Positions 26,989 through 37,623 are shown, counted from the stretch's first letter. The stretch is DNA of 64,000 nucleotides from an uncultured Slackia sp. (GCF_959608125.1 NZ_CAUHPG010000001.1:108503-172502), one strand, 5' to 3'. Translations and numbers: made by a program. Notes: generated by a model not told the origin, from the letters alone.

Positions 26989-27252
26989 TTAGCACTGTTC
27001 GGCCTTATCGGCCAAGATGATGACCTTCGTGCCGCTAACCTGCACGTAGCCACCTTCGACGGCGAACTCCTTGAACGAGCCGCCCTCGTCTTCCTGAACG
27101 CGGACGATGCCGTCGCTCAGCGTGGAGACCAGGGGCACATGCCCGAACAGGAAACCCATCTCGCCTTCGGTGCCGGGCACCACGACGAAGTGGACTTCGC
27201 CGGTGTAGCACTTCGCGTCAGGCGTCACGATATCGCAGGTGAATTTCGCCAT
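26989..27252 (-). CDS. atpC: F1F0 ATP synthase subunit epsilon
   Basis: 87 aa. Only the N-terminal beta-sandwich is present: FTCDIVTPDAKCYTGEVHFV, PGTEGEMGFLFGHVPLVSTL, ending soon after. Full-length epsilon is about 130-140 aa with a C-terminal helical hairpin that inhibits ATP hydrolysis; that hairpin is absent here, as in some other anaerobes' short epsilon subunits. Last gene of the operon, 3 bases after atpD. Confidence 0.93.
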   Translation of the reverse strand: MAKFTCDIVTPDAKCYTGEVHFVVVPGTEGEMGFLFGHVPLVSTLSDGIVRVQEDEGGSFKEFAVEGGYVQVSGTKVIILADKAEQC

Positions 27253-27255
27253 AGC

Positions 27256-28713
27256 TTATGCCTCGTTCTTCTTCAGAGCCTCGTAATCGGCGTACACGTC
27301 GTCGATGGAGCCCTTCAGGCGGAAGCACTGCTCGGGAATCTCGTCGCACTCGCCGTCGAGAATGGCAGCGAAGGAACGGACGGTGTCCTCCATCTTGACG
27401 TACTTGCCAGGCAGACCGGTGAACTGCGTGGCGACATGGAAGCACTGGCCGAAGAACTGCTGCGCCTTACGTGCACGAGACACGGTCAGCTTCTGCTCTT
27501 CGGAAAGCTCGTCCATACCCAGAATGGCGATGATGTCCTGCAGGTCCTTGTAGTTCTGCAGAAGCTCCTGGATGCCGGTGGCGACACGGTAGTGCTCCTC
27601 GCCCACGATGGCGGGCTCGAGAGCGCGGGAGGTGGACTCCAGCGGGTCGACAGCCGGGTAGATGCCGAGCTCGGCGATGGAACGGGAAAGAACCGTCTTG
27701 GCGTCGAGGTGGGTGAACGTCGTGGCCGGTGCGGGGTCGGTCAAGTCGTCGGCGGGAACGTAAACGGCCTGCACCGAGGTAATGGAACCCGTGGTGGTAG
27801 ACGTAATGCGCTCCTGCAGGTCGCCCATCTCGGTAGCCAGCGTAGGCTGGTAACCGACTGCGGACGGCATACGGCCGAGCAGTGCGGACACCTCGGAACC
27901 TGCCTGCGTAAAACGGAAGATGTTGTCGACGAACAACAACACGTCCTGACCCTGGTCACGGAAGTACTCGGCCTCGGTCAGACCGGCCAGGCCGACGCGC
28001 AGACGCGCTCCCGGCGGCTCGTTCATCTGGCCGTAGACCAGACAGGTCTTCTCGATAACGCCGGACTCGCTCATCTCCAGATAGAGGTCGGTACCCTCGC
28101 GGGTACGCTCGCCGACGCCGGTGAACACGGACGTGCCGCCGTGCTCCTGGGCCAGGTTGTTGATGAGCTCCTGGATGATAACGGTCTTACCGACGCCTGC
28201 GCCGCCGAACAGACCCGTCTTACCACCCTTGATGAAGGGCTCGATAAGGTCGATGGCCTTGATGCCGGTCTCGAAGATCTCGGTCTTCGTGATCAGGCTA
28301 TCGTATTCGGGAGCAGGACGATGGATCGGCATGTAGCCGGAAACCTCGGGCATCGGCTTCTCGTCGACGGGCTCGCCGACGACGTTCCAGATGCGACCCA
28401 GGGTCTCAGGACCGACGGGCATCATAATGGGATGGCCCGTGTCGACGACCTCGGCGCCACGCACCAGGCCGTCAGTGGAACTCATGGCGACGGAACGCAC
28501 GAGGTTGCCGGGAAGCATGGTTTCGACTTCCAGGACGACGTGGATCTCGCCGACAGGAGTAGTGGCATCAACCGTCAGCGCGTTATAAATCGCCGGCAGC
28601 TGATCCGCAGGGAACTCGACGTCAACGACAGGGCCGACGATACGCACAATGCGTCCCGTAGCGCCTTTGCTGGCCTCAAGCTCCGCTTTGGTAAGCATTT
28701 TCTCGTCAGCCAT
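27256..28713 (-). CDS. atpD: F1F0 ATP synthase subunit beta
   Basis: 485 aa catalytic subunit. Walker A GGAGVGKTV with FGGAG context, catalytic Glu in GVGERTREG, Walker B LLFVDNIFRF, and the DELSEEQKL (DELSEED-like) lever motif near the C-terminus. Adjacent to the atpG stop. Confidence 0.98.
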   Translation of the reverse strand: MADEKMLTKAELEASKGATGRIVRIVGPVVDVEFPADQLPAIYNALTVDATTPVGEIHVVLEVETMLPGNLVRSVAMSSTDGLVRGAEVVDTGHPIMMPVGPETLGRIWNVVGEPVDEKPMPEVSGYMPIHRPAPEYDSLITKTEIFETGIKAIDLIEPFIKGGKTGLFGGAGVGKTVIIQELINNLAQEHGGTSVFTGVGERTREGTDLYLEMSESGVIEKTCLVYGQMNEPPGARLRVGLAGLTEAEYFRDQGQDVLLFVDNIFRFTQAGSEVSALLGRMPSAVGYQPTLATEMGDLQERITSTTTGSITSVQAVYVPADDLTDPAPATTFTHLDAKTVLSRSIAELGIYPAVDPLESTSRALEPAIVGEEHYRVATGIQELLQNYKDLQDIIAILGMDELSEEQKLTVSRARKAQQFFGQCFHVATQFTGLPGKYVKMEDTVRSFAAILDGECDEIPEQCFRLKGSIDDVYADYEALKKNEA

Positions 28714-29613
28714 TTAATCCTCCAAAGCTGCAGCGCCACCCACGATCTCGGAGATCTCAGTGGTGATGGCACCTTGACGTACACGGTTATACAACCTCGA
28801 CAGCGTTTCCACCATCTCGTTCGCGTTCTCGGTAGCCGAGTGCATTGCGGAGCGACGTGCAGACTGCTCGCCTGCGGCGGAATCGATCAACGCATGGTAA
28901 ATCGAGGTGCGCAGGTATGCGGGCAGCAAACGCGCCAGCACATCGGCCGGCTCGGGCTCGAACTCGAGGCCGGCGGGAACGGAATCGGTTGCAGCTTCCG
29001 CCTGATCGGCGGTAGCGGCCATGACAGCTTGCGTATCGACAGGCAGGATGACTTCCTCGCGAAGCACCTGTTCGGCAGCGTTCTTCGCGTGGTTGTACAC
29101 CAGCACCACCTCGTCGATACTGCCTTCTTCATACGCTTTGACAGCGTAATCGGCGATGGCATTCGCCTCTTCGAGCGTAGGGTCGGCAGAAAGATCCTTG
29201 AAATCAAGCACCGGTTCGATCTTGCGGTACTTGAAAAATCCAATAGCCTTCTTGCCGCAGGCGATAACATCGACCTCGACACCCTGCGCCTTTTTCGCGC
29301 GGATCAGCTTCTCGACCGTACGCAGGACGTTGGAATTGAAGCCGCCGGCGAGGCCGCGGTCGGAGACCACGGCCACAACCAGCATGCGTTTCACATCCGA
29401 ACGCTTTTCCAGCAAGGGGTTCTCGCTGGCCTGCACGCGCGCGGCGACGCCTTGCAGCATCTCGGTCATGGATTCGGCGTAGGGCGTCGCGACGGCGATA
29501 CGCTCGGTGGCGTGCTTCACCTTGGCGCCCGCGACCATCTCCATGGTGCGCGTGATCTGCTTGGTCGAAGAGACCGACTTGATGCGCTTTTCAATGTCGT
29601 GCAGGTTAGGCAT
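28714..29613 (-). CDS. atpG: F1F0 ATP synthase subunit gamma
   Basis: 299 aa rotor shaft. Conserved N-terminal coil DIEKRIKSVSSTKQITRTME and C-terminal coil ATENANEMVETLSRLYNRVR, which form the antiparallel coiled coil inside the alpha3beta3 ring, plus SDRGLAGGFNSNV in the Rossmann part. Confidence 0.97.
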   Translation of the reverse strand: MPNLHDIEKRIKSVSSTKQITRTMEMVAGAKVKHATERIAVATPYAESMTEMLQGVAARVQASENPLLEKRSDVKRMLVVAVVSDRGLAGGFNSNVLRTVEKLIRAKKAQGVEVDVIACGKKAIGFFKYRKIEPVLDFKDLSADPTLEEANAIADYAVKAYEEGSIDEVVLVYNHAKNAAEQVLREEVILPVDTQAVMAATADQAEAATDSVPAGLEFEPEPADVLARLLPAYLRTSIYHALIDSAAGEQSARRSAMHSATENANEMVETLSRLYNRVRQGAITTEISEIVGGAAALED

Positions 29614-29627
29614 ATTCAGGCCTTCCT

Positions 29628-31186
<1,559 letters not shown>

Positions 31187-31193
<7 letters not shown>

Positions 31194-31765
31194 TCACCTC
31201 CATCGTTGGATTCCGTAAGCACGTTGCGAGTATGCTCCAGCTGAGAAGCGACGCTCGCGTCGATGCGTTTTCCATGGGTACTCATGATAATGCCGCCCAG
31301 GATGGACGCGTCGATGTGCTCGCGCAGCACGACGCTTTTGCCCAAATCCTTGGAAAGCTTGTCGGTGATGACCGTGCGAAGCTCGTCGTCGAGAGAGACC
31401 GCCGTGGTCACATCGACGACGCAAACGCCCAGCTTCTCTTCGGAAGCCTCTTCGAAAGAAGAGACGACCGCCGAGAGCTTGCCGAGGTTGCCACGCTCCG
31501 CCATAACGGCGATCACGCTGTTGACCAAGGGGTCTACTCCCTCGAACACGTTGGCGGCCAAACGTCCACGCTGCTCAGGGGAATACGCCGGGTTGGCCAG
31601 GGCGTCGCGCAAATCCGCGTTGCCGCGGTAGATACCGAGCACGGCCTCCAGCTGATCGCGCACGTCGAGCACGCGCTCCTGTCCGCCTTCGTTCATGGCG
31701 GCTTCCAGAAGCAGGTTCACGTACGTGGCGACTTCTTCTTTTGCAAGCAGACGATTAGTTGGCAT
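31187..31765 (-). CDS. atpH: F1F0 ATP synthase subunit delta
   Basis: 192 aa stator subunit (OSCP homologue). Shows the family's helical N-domain (LLAKEEVATYVNLLLEAAMN, LRDALANPAYSPEQRGRL) and C-terminal segment SKDLGKSVVLREHIDASILGG. The ATG at 31765 has a GAGGCAGG site upstream and overlaps the atpF 3' end by 11 bases; an 8-residue longer start at 31789 is less likely. Confidence 0.94.
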
Positions 31766-32363
31766 TGAAGCTACCTGCCTCTTCAACATAGCGCTTGATC
31801 ATAGCGCGGTGCTGTTCGTCGGACAGATCGTTGCCGATGAGCTTGGCGGCGACGGCGACCGAAAGGTCGGCGACGGAGCTCTGGAGCTCGGAAACGGCAG
31901 CCTTCTTCTCGGCCTCGATGGCCACATGGGCCTTCTCGATCATGTCGGCAGCTTCCTGGTGCGCCTTAGCCGTGATGTCGGCCTTCACGTCTTCGCCGGT
32001 CTTCTTGGCATCGGCGACGATGCGAGAAGCCTCGGCCTTGGCCTCGGCGAGCTGCTGCTTGTACTCTTCAAGCAGACGCTCGCTTTCCTGGCGGGCATCT
32101 TCGGCATTCTTCAAATCATCGCGGATGGTGTTCGCGCGCTTCTCGAGCATACGATCGAACACAGGCCAGCCGAACTTCGCAAGGACGACCCACAGGATGA
32201 TGAAGGCGACGAGCATGGGGATGAATTCATTCATCTTGGGCAGAATGGCCTCGACGCCACCGCCCTCAGAAGCGAATGCATACGCGGGGCTGCAAAGAGC
32301 GACGGCGGACGCGGAAACGATCACGGCGCCGATTTTGCCAGCCTTAGGTGAGTACGCTTTCAA
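31755..32363 (-). CDS. atpF: F1F0 ATP synthase subunit b, TTG start, signal-peptide-like N-terminus
   Basis: 202 aa peripheral-stalk subunit: one TM (about 50-68, FIPMLVAFIILWVVLAKFG) and a long charged coiled coil (EKRANTIRDDLKNAEDARQE onwards). Start chosen as TTG at 32363 because AGGAGG lies exactly 8 bases upstream; the ATG at 32399 would place that site inside the gene and has no RBS. From the TTG the protein begins (M)KAYSPKAGKIGAVIVSASAV, then ends a hydrophobic stretch with SPAYAFASE, which looks like a cleavable signal peptide ahead of the normal TM. That extra N-terminal segment is unusual for subunit b. Confidence 0.9.
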   Translation of the reverse strand: MKAYSPKAGKIGAVIVSASAVALCSPAYAFASEGGGVEAILPKMNEFIPMLVAFIILWVVLAKFGWPVFDRMLEKRANTIRDDLKNAEDARQESERLLEEYKQQLAEAKAEASRIVADAKKTGEDVKADITAKAHQEAADMIEKAHVAIEAEKKAAVSELQSSVADLSVAVAAKLIGNDLSDEQHRAMIKRYVEEAGSFNAN

Positions 32364-32416
32364 CTCGCTTGCCTCCTGTTCTTCTCTCGTGAAAATCATG
32401 CAGTGAATCGAATCGA

Positions 32417-32635
32417 TTAACCGATGAAGAACAGAACCAAGCCGAGCAGCGCCAGAGCCTCGGACATAGCGGCACCGATGAAGAAGTAGCCCATGAGCTG
32501 ACCCTTCATCTCGGGCTGGCGAGCAGCGGCGACGCACAGACCGTAGGTAGCGATACCGATGCCGATGCCAGGGCCGATGGCGGCCAGGCCGTAGCCGACG
32601 ACCTTCAGTGCGGCGAGTGCGACAGTGATTTCCAC
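32417..32635 (-). CDS. atpE: F1F0 ATP synthase subunit c
   Basis: 72 aa hairpin of two helices with the polar RQPE loop. The carboxylate is the Glu in AAMSEALALLGLVL. The helix-1 glutamine and the Ser/Thr after the Glu that mark Na+-binding c-rings are absent (GPGIGIGIATYG; SEAL), so proton coupling is predicted. RBS AAGGAGG. Confidence 0.96.
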   Translation of the reverse strand: MEITVALAALKVVGYGLAAIGPGIGIGIATYGLCVAAARQPEMKGQLMGYFFIGAAMSEALALLGLVLFFIG

Positions 32636-32779
32636 AGTTTCCTCCTTTGTCGAACCCCATGCCTTTTTTCTAATCGGGGTTTCTTACCTATATTTGTCAG
32701 CTGAGGGGTGCAGCTGCGACACCGAATTCAATGCCGCGTGACGTGCGGCGGACGTTTGCCGTGCGCGAAGGCGGAAGCC

Positions 32780-33574
32780 TTAGTGCGCGTGAGTAGCGGT
32801 GTTGACGTAGGACGCCGAGAGAATGGCGAACACGAACGCCTGGATGAAAGCGACCAGGCACTCCATGGCGTACATCAGAACCAGAAGCACGAACCATGCG
32901 ATAGAGGGCAGGCCTGCGATCAAGTCCATGGAGCCGGCGAACAGCGCCTGCTGGATGAAGCACGTGGTGGCGATGCCGAAAATGGCGAGCATCATATGGC
33001 CGGCGAGCATGTTGCCGTAGAGTCGGACGGCCAGCGTAAGAACGCGGATGACCATGGAGAACAGCTCGAGGAACCAGATGACCGGGATCATGGGGCCGGG
33101 GACGCCGCTCGGGCAGAGGTTCTTGAAGTAACCGATAAAGCCGAATTTCTTCAAGCCGTAGTAGTTGAAGTACACGAACGAGATGGCGGCAAGGGCCCAA
33201 GTGCAAGAAATCGCGCCTGTAGCGGTCTTGAAACCGGGAATCAGGCCGAGAATGTTGCAGATCAAGATGAAGAAGAACATCGTAGCCAAGAAGGGAACGT
33301 GCTGCTTGAAGCCGTTGCCGATAACATCTTCGGCAATGCTCTTATTCACGAATTCGTAGCCGTATTCCACCGTATTGAGGAATTTATTGGTAGGAATGAG
33401 CTGCAACTTCTTCGCAGAGACCAGCACGACCGCGAACGTAACTGCAAGCGCGATGAACAGCCAGATCACATATTGGGTGACATCCCAGCCGCCGATGCTG
33501 AACACCGTGTGGGGATCGAAGTGCGCCGCAAGGCCTTGAGCCTCCGCGACGAACTGGTTGAGAGCTTCGCCCAT
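32780..33574 (-). CDS. atpB: F1F0 ATP synthase subunit a
   Basis: 264 aa, five to six TM segments. The half-channel helix with the essential arginine is LTLAVRLYGNMLAGHMML; the distal LVAFIQAFVFAILSASYVN is the last TM. 144 bases separate it from atpE. Confidence 0.97.
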   Translation of the reverse strand: MGEALNQFVAEAQGLAAHFDPHTVFSIGGWDVTQYVIWLFIALAVTFAVVLVSAKKLQLIPTNKFLNTVEYGYEFVNKSIAEDVIGNGFKQHVPFLATMFFFILICNILGLIPGFKTATGAISCTWALAAISFVYFNYYGLKKFGFIGYFKNLCPSGVPGPMIPVIWFLELFSMVIRVLTLAVRLYGNMLAGHMMLAIFGIATTCFIQQALFAGSMDLIAGLPSIAWFVLLVLMYAMECLVAFIQAFVFAILSASYVNTATHAH

Positions 33575-33597
33575 GAGATTCCTTCCTTAAAGATTCC

Positions 33598-33891
33598 CTA
33601 TTCGACGCGCTTGCGCTTGGCAAGCACGTTTTTATACACGACATAAACGATGGTGCTGCCCAGAAAAACGACGCCTTCGGCGACGACGAACATAACAAGG
33701 CCGTCGCGCGCAAGAAAAGCGCAGGCAAGAAGGCCCACGATCAAAACGACCAGCGAAACGGCGACGCCGGCAAGGCCGTAAAGGCCGATCGTGAGAGCCT
33801 GGGTGGAAGTAGAACGGCGAGATAACCTCAACGAAAGGAACAGGGGCAGGAATCCTAGGATTCCAGTCAGCACTCCTAACACAATGAGCAT
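33598..33891 (-). CDS. Small membrane protein at the head of the ATP synthase operon (AtpI-like)
   Basis: 97 aa with three hydrophobic segments (about 2-20, 33-62, 64-88) and a basic C-terminus (KRKRVE). Position immediately before atpB, with 23 bases between, is that of atpI, whose product assists c-ring assembly or Mg2+ handling in other bacteria. Sequence similarity to AtpI is not evident by eye, so the name is positional. The AAGGAGAG site is about 13 bases from the ATG, longer than usual. Confidence 0.65.
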   Translation of the reverse strand: MLIVLGVLTGILGFLPLFLSLRLSRRSTSTQALTIGLYGLAGVAVSLVVLIVGLLACAFLARDGLVMFVVAEGVVFLGSTIVYVVYKNVLAKRKRVE

Positions 33892-34040
33892 ATCGCGCTG
33901 GTCACTCTCCTTTTTTTCCAGCCAAACACCGCGAATGTTGCGAAAACACCATGCACTCTAGCAAAAAATACGCAGGTGTTCCGTATTGCGTGAAGAAAAG
34001 TCGAAAAAATCGCGCAAATGGGGTGAGATTTATGCGACTT

Positions 34041-34508
34041 TTATACAGACTTATCGACACAACGAATGAGTATGTCCGTTTCCGATAGCAATTCCTGCGA
34101 AAGCTCGTCGGGGTACGGCGTCGCGAACACGATTTCCTTGATGCCGGCATTGATCAACATCTTGGCGCATACCGAGCAGGGTTCCGTCGTTATATAGATA
34201 GAAGACCCTTCGATATCGATGCCGTAACGCGCAGCCTGGATGATCGCGTTCTGCTCGGCATGAAGGCCGCGGCAGATTTCATGACGCTGTCCTGAAGGAA
34301 TGCCGAGCTGTTCGCGCAGACAACCCGTTTCCTCGCAGTGACGCAGACCCGAAGGCACGCCGTTGTACCCCGTTGCCAAGATGCGACGCTCCTTGACGAT
34401 GACCGCGCCGACCGCTCGACGTAGACAGGTAGAGCGCTTCGACACCTCGAATGCGAGGTGGATGAAGTACTCGTCCCACGAAGGGCGCTCGATATGACGC
34501 GTTGCCAA
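34041..34508 (-). CDS. Deoxycytidylate (dCMP) deaminase, ComEB-type
   Basis: 155 aa. Deaminates dCMP to dUMP for thymidylate synthesis. Zinc/catalytic signatures HAEQNA (His ligand plus catalytic Glu) and PCSVCAK (two Cys ligands) are present, with RSTCLRRAVGAVIVKERRIL and GYNGVPSGLRHCE typical of the dCMP deaminase/ComEB branch. A perfect TATAAT -10 box lies about 35 bases upstream. It is 149 bases upstream of the ATP synthase operon with no terminator between, so read-through is possible. Confidence 0.92.
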   Translation of the reverse strand: MATRHIERPSWDEYFIHLAFEVSKRSTCLRRAVGAVIVKERRILATGYNGVPSGLRHCEETGCLREQLGIPSGQRHEICRGLHAEQNAIIQAARYGIDIEGSSIYITTEPCSVCAKMLINAGIKEIVFATPYPDELSQELLSETDILIRCVDKSV

Positions 34509-34543
34509 AGCAGACTCCTTATCGGACGGACACGACGCAGGGC

Positions 34544-34549
34544 ATTATA
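34544..34549 (-). promoter_or_regulatory. -10 box of the dCMP deaminase gene
   Basis: Minus strand TATAAT, 35 bases before the ATG; the best -35 match (TTCAAT, 16-base spacing) is weak. Confidence 0.5.
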
Positions 34550-34640
34550 GTGGAAACGCCCCGCGATTGAAGCGCATGCCCGACGCGTTTTCGGCGATAC
34601 GCAGGAATACCGGATAGCGCGGAAGCCCTACCGGAAAACA

Positions 34641-34666
34641 TGCGAGGAGGCATCCGCCCCCTCGCA
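34641..34666 (-). terminator. Rho-independent terminator of upp
   Basis: 11-bp stem TGCGAGGAGGC / GCCCCCTCGCA with one mismatch, ATCC loop; minus strand continues TGTTTTCC. 26 bases past the upp stop. Confidence 0.75.
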
Positions 34667-34692
34667 AGGAAATCATTCGATAAGCCCTCAGG

Positions 34693-35337
34693 CTATTTGG
34701 TGCCGAAAATGCGGTCGCCTGCATCGCCAAGACCGGGAACGATATAGGCGGCGTCGTTGAGGCGCTCGTCCACGGCGCAGGTGTAAAGCACCACGTCGGG
34801 ATCGGCATCGAGAACCGTCTGCACGCCTTCGGGGGCGGCGACGAGCACCATGAGCTTGAGGTTTTTCACGCCCTGATTGCGCAGATACTCGATAGCCGCG
34901 ACGAGGCTTCCGCCCGTTGCGAGCATGGGATCGACCACCAAGACGTCGCGGTCGGCGATATCTTCGGGCATCTTGGCATAGTATTCGTGCGGAATATGGG
35001 TCTCCTCGTCGCGATACATGCCCAAATGACCGACGCGAGCCGCGGGAATCAGGTCGAGCACGCCCTCGACCATACCGAGGCCGGCGCGCAGGATCGGCAC
35101 GATCGCCATCTTGCGGCCCTTGATGATGTTGCAAGTAGCCTCCGCCACCGGGGTCTCAACCATGACCTCCTCGAGCGGGAGGTCGCGCGTCGCCTCGTAG
35201 GCCTCGAACATGGCGAGCTCGCGCACCAGTTCGCGGAACTGCTTCGACGACGTGGTCTTGTCGCGCAAGATAGCCAGCTTGTGCTGGACCATGGGGTGGT
35301 CGACCACGGCGACGCGGTCATTGTTCTCGAAAGCCAT
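34693..35337 (-). CDS. upp: Uracil phosphoribosyltransferase
   Basis: 214 aa. Salvages uracil with PRPP to UMP. PRPP-binding loop VLVVDPMLATGGSL, the substrate region PILRAGLGMVEG, and C-terminal YIVPGLGDAGDRIFGT are diagnostic. RBS AAGGAGGA; a small CACGG/CCGTG hairpin (about 35360-35373) is in the leader. Downstream of glyA on the same strand, 155 bases apart. Confidence 0.97.
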   Translation of the reverse strand: MAFENNDRVAVVDHPMVQHKLAILRDKTTSSKQFRELVRELAMFEAYEATRDLPLEEVMVETPVAEATCNIIKGRKMAIVPILRAGLGMVEGVLDLIPAARVGHLGMYRDEETHIPHEYYAKMPEDIADRDVLVVDPMLATGGSLVAAIEYLRNQGVKNLKLMVLVAAPEGVQTVLDADPDVVLYTCAVDERLNDAAYIVPGLGDAGDRIFGTK

Positions 35338-35492
35338 CGTTCCTCCTTAAGGTGAAAACACGGAAAACCGTGCGCTTCCTCGCCTCCGCCGTGCTCCTCG
35401 GCCCGCTTGCCGGCGCGGAGCGCACGACTGCGGGACCGCTTATTCGAAGCATCGGCCCCGCCGTTTCGCGTATCTATGCGATAGAAGACGTC

Positions 35493-36743
35493 TTAGAAAT
35501 CGTAGTCGGGATACAGCGGATGCGCGTCGAGAATGGCACGGACATCCTGGGCGATAGCGGCCATCTTGGCCTCGTCGCCCGCAGCGAACACCGTCGCAGC
35601 GATGAGCTCGCCCACGCGACGGAAATCGGCAGCGTTAAGACCGCGCGTGGTCGCGGCGGCCGATCCGACGCGAATGCCGCTCGTAACGAACGGAGAACGG
35701 GGCTCGTTGGGAATCGAGTTCTTGTTCACCGTGATGCCGACGCTTTCAAGCAGCTTCTCGGCATCCTTGCCCGTCACGTCGGCAGGCGTCAAGTCGACCA
35801 GGCACAGATGATTATCGGTGCCGCCCGAAACCAGGCGAAGGCCGCCGGAAATCAGACCCTCGGCCATGGCGGCGCAATTGGCCACGACGTTGTCGATATA
35901 CTCCTTGAAATCAGGCTGCAGCGCCTCGCCGAAAGCAACGGCTTTGCCGGCGATCACGTGCATGAGCGGACCGCCCTGGCTTCCAGGGAAAACCGCTTTG
36001 TCGATCTTCTTCGCAATCGCCTCATCGTTGCACAGAATCAAGCCGCCGCGCGGGCCGCGCAGGGTCTTATGCGTCGTGGTGGTGACCACGTCGGCATACG
36101 GCACGGGGCTGGGATGGGCTCCCGTGGCGACAAGACCTGCGATATGGGCCATATCCACCATGAAGTAGGCGCCATGAGAGTGGGCGATGTCGGCCATGCG
36201 CTCGAAATCGATCGTACGCGGGTAGGCCGAAGCGCCGCCGACGATCAGCTTCGGCTTGAGCTCGGAAGCCATGCGGTCGATGGCGTCGTAATCGATCGTC
36301 TCGTCTTCGGTCAGGCCATAACCGTGGAAATCGTACAGTCGGCCGCTGAAGTTGACCGGCGAGCCATGCGTGAGGTGGCCGCCGTTATCGAGGCTCATGC
36401 CGAGAACGGTGTCGCCGGGCTCGATCAGCGCGAAGTAAGCGGCGAGGTTGGCGTTGGCGCCGCTATGGGGCTGCACGTTTGCGAATTTCGCACCGAACAG
36501 CTCCTTGGCGCGCTCGCGGGCGAGTTCCTCCACCACGTCGACCTTTTCGCAGCCTCCGTAGTAGCGCTTACCCGGATACCCTTCCGCATACTTATTAGTA
36601 AGAACGCTGCCCATGGCCTCCATCACGGCCGGACTCGTGAAGTTCTCGGACGCGATCAATTCGATAGAATCGCGCTGGCGAGAAAGCTCCGCGGAGACGG
36701 CGGCAGCGACTTTCGGGTCTTTGTCCAGATAGGCAAAAGGCAT
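35493..36743 (-). CDS. glyA: Serine hydroxymethyltransferase
   Basis: 416 aa PLP enzyme interconverting serine and glycine with tetrahydrofolate, a main one-carbon source for thymidylate and purines. The PLP lysine is Lys226 in TTTTHKTLRGPRGG; SELIASENF-type N-terminus (IELIASENFTSPAVMEAMGS) and YYGGCE are conserved. ATG at 36743 has AAAGGACG upstream; the open frame to 36872 is not family sequence. An extended -10 (TGC TAAAAC, 36859-36867) lies about 115 bases upstream. Confidence 0.97.
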   Translation of the reverse strand: MPFAYLDKDPKVAAAVSAELSRQRDSIELIASENFTSPAVMEAMGSVLTNKYAEGYPGKRYYGGCEKVDVVEELARERAKELFGAKFANVQPHSGANANLAAYFALIEPGDTVLGMSLDNGGHLTHGSPVNFSGRLYDFHGYGLTEDETIDYDAIDRMASELKPKLIVGGASAYPRTIDFERMADIAHSHGAYFMVDMAHIAGLVATGAHPSPVPYADVVTTTTHKTLRGPRGGLILCNDEAIAKKIDKAVFPGSQGGPLMHVIAGKAVAFGEALQPDFKEYIDNVVANCAAMAEGLISGGLRLVSGGTDNHLCLVDLTPADVTGKDAEKLLESVGITVNKNSIPNEPRSPFVTSGIRVGSAAATTRGLNAADFRRVGELIAATVFAAGDEAKMAAIAQDVRAILDAHPLYPDYDF

Positions 36744-36858
36744 AGGTGCGTCCTTTCTTTCGTTCGTCGGAACCCCGATCGGGCCCCGAGCATGACTGGG
36801 TCGGTCCATCCTACCACCGCCGAAAGGTCCGACATCCGGAGAAGCGGCCTTGCGGTAG

Positions 36859-36867
36859 GTTTTAGCA
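36859..36867 (-). promoter_or_regulatory. Candidate extended -10 promoter of glyA
   Basis: Minus strand TGC followed by TAAAAC, just downstream of the rpiB terminator. Weak hexamer. Confidence 0.3.
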
Positions 36868-36883
36868 CGCATGAAACGAGAGT

Positions 36884-36914
36884 GTAAAAAAATCGGCCGC
36901 CGAGGCGACCGATT
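36884..36914 (-). terminator. Rho-independent terminator of rpiB
   Basis: 10-bp stem AATCGGCCGC / GCGACCGATT with one G-T wobble, CGAG loop (36891-36914), then seven T's on the minus strand, 13 bases after the rpiB stop. Confidence 0.88.
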
Positions 36915-36926
36915 CCGATTCGTTCC

Positions 36927-37409
36927 TTATCCGCGACGGACGTTGCCGTCGGCTCCGATCACGGCCTTGCCCTGGGCGTCGAGCTTCATGATCTTGGCTA
37001 CGCGCATGGCATGACGGCCGCCTTCGAACTTCGTGGTGAGGAAGGCGTCGGCGATCTTCTTGTTCTCCTCGAGTTCGACGAAGCGACCGGACAGCGTGAC
37101 GATGTTGGCGTCGTTATGCTGTCGGCACAGCTCGGCGAACTGCACGTTGATGACGTTGGCGGCGCGGCAGCCGACCACCTTGTCAGCGGCCAAGGCCATG
37201 CCGATGCCGGTGCCGCACACCAGCACGCCGCGGTCGGCGGCTCCATCGGAGACGTCGTTGGCGACGGCAGCGGCGTAATCGGGATAATCGACGCGGTCGT
37301 CGTTTTCGGGGCCGCGGTCGATCACTTCGTAGCCTTCGCCCTTGAGGTACTCGGCCAGCGCCTGCTTCTGCTCGAAGCCCGCGTGATCGCTTGCGATGGA
37401 GATGATCAT
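36927..37409 (-). CDS. rpiB: Ribose-5-phosphate isomerase B
   Basis: 160 aa. Isomerises ribose 5-phosphate and ribulose 5-phosphate (some members use allose 6-phosphate or galactose derivatives). SDHAGF at the N-terminus, the catalytic Cys65 in VLVCGTGIGM, His98 in CRQHNDAN. An extended -10 box is about 85 bases upstream. Confidence 0.94.
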   Translation of the reverse strand: MIISIASDHAGFEQKQALAEYLKGEGYEVIDRGPENDDRVDYPDYAAAVANDVSDGAADRGVLVCGTGIGMALAADKVVGCRAANVINVQFAELCRQHNDANIVTLSGRFVELEENKKIADAFLTTKFEGGRHAMRVAKIMKLDAQGKAVIGADGNVRRG

Positions 37410-37493
37410 AGCTGTCTGTTCCTTTCGCGACGACGGGTGGGCCCGCCGTTCCTTTTCGCCTCGGGGCCGCGCCCCGTCTCCGTTAACGAACCC

Positions 37494-37502
37494 ATAATAA
37501 CA
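37494..37502 (-). promoter_or_regulatory. Extended -10 promoter element of rpiB
   Basis: Minus strand TGT followed by TATTAT, about 85 bases before the rpiB ATG. Confidence 0.45.
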
Positions 37503-37554
37503 ACCGCGCGCCCGCTTCAGGCCCTATGGCCCGTCGAACACGAAATAACCGCGG

Positions 37555-37623
37555 CCGAGCGGGGCCGGACGACACCCCGGCCCGACGACCGACGACATCG
37601 GAACGCTTCCCCGCCCCGCTCGG
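37555..37623 (-). terminator. Long-stem structure after glpK
   Basis: Outer perfect 11-bp stem CCGAGCGGGGC (37555-37565) / GCCCCGCTCGG (37613-37623) encloses an inner 7-bp hairpin (37562-37583 region). It starts 8 bases past the glpK stop; T content downstream is low (GGTTATTTC), so terminator function is tentative. Confidence 0.45.
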
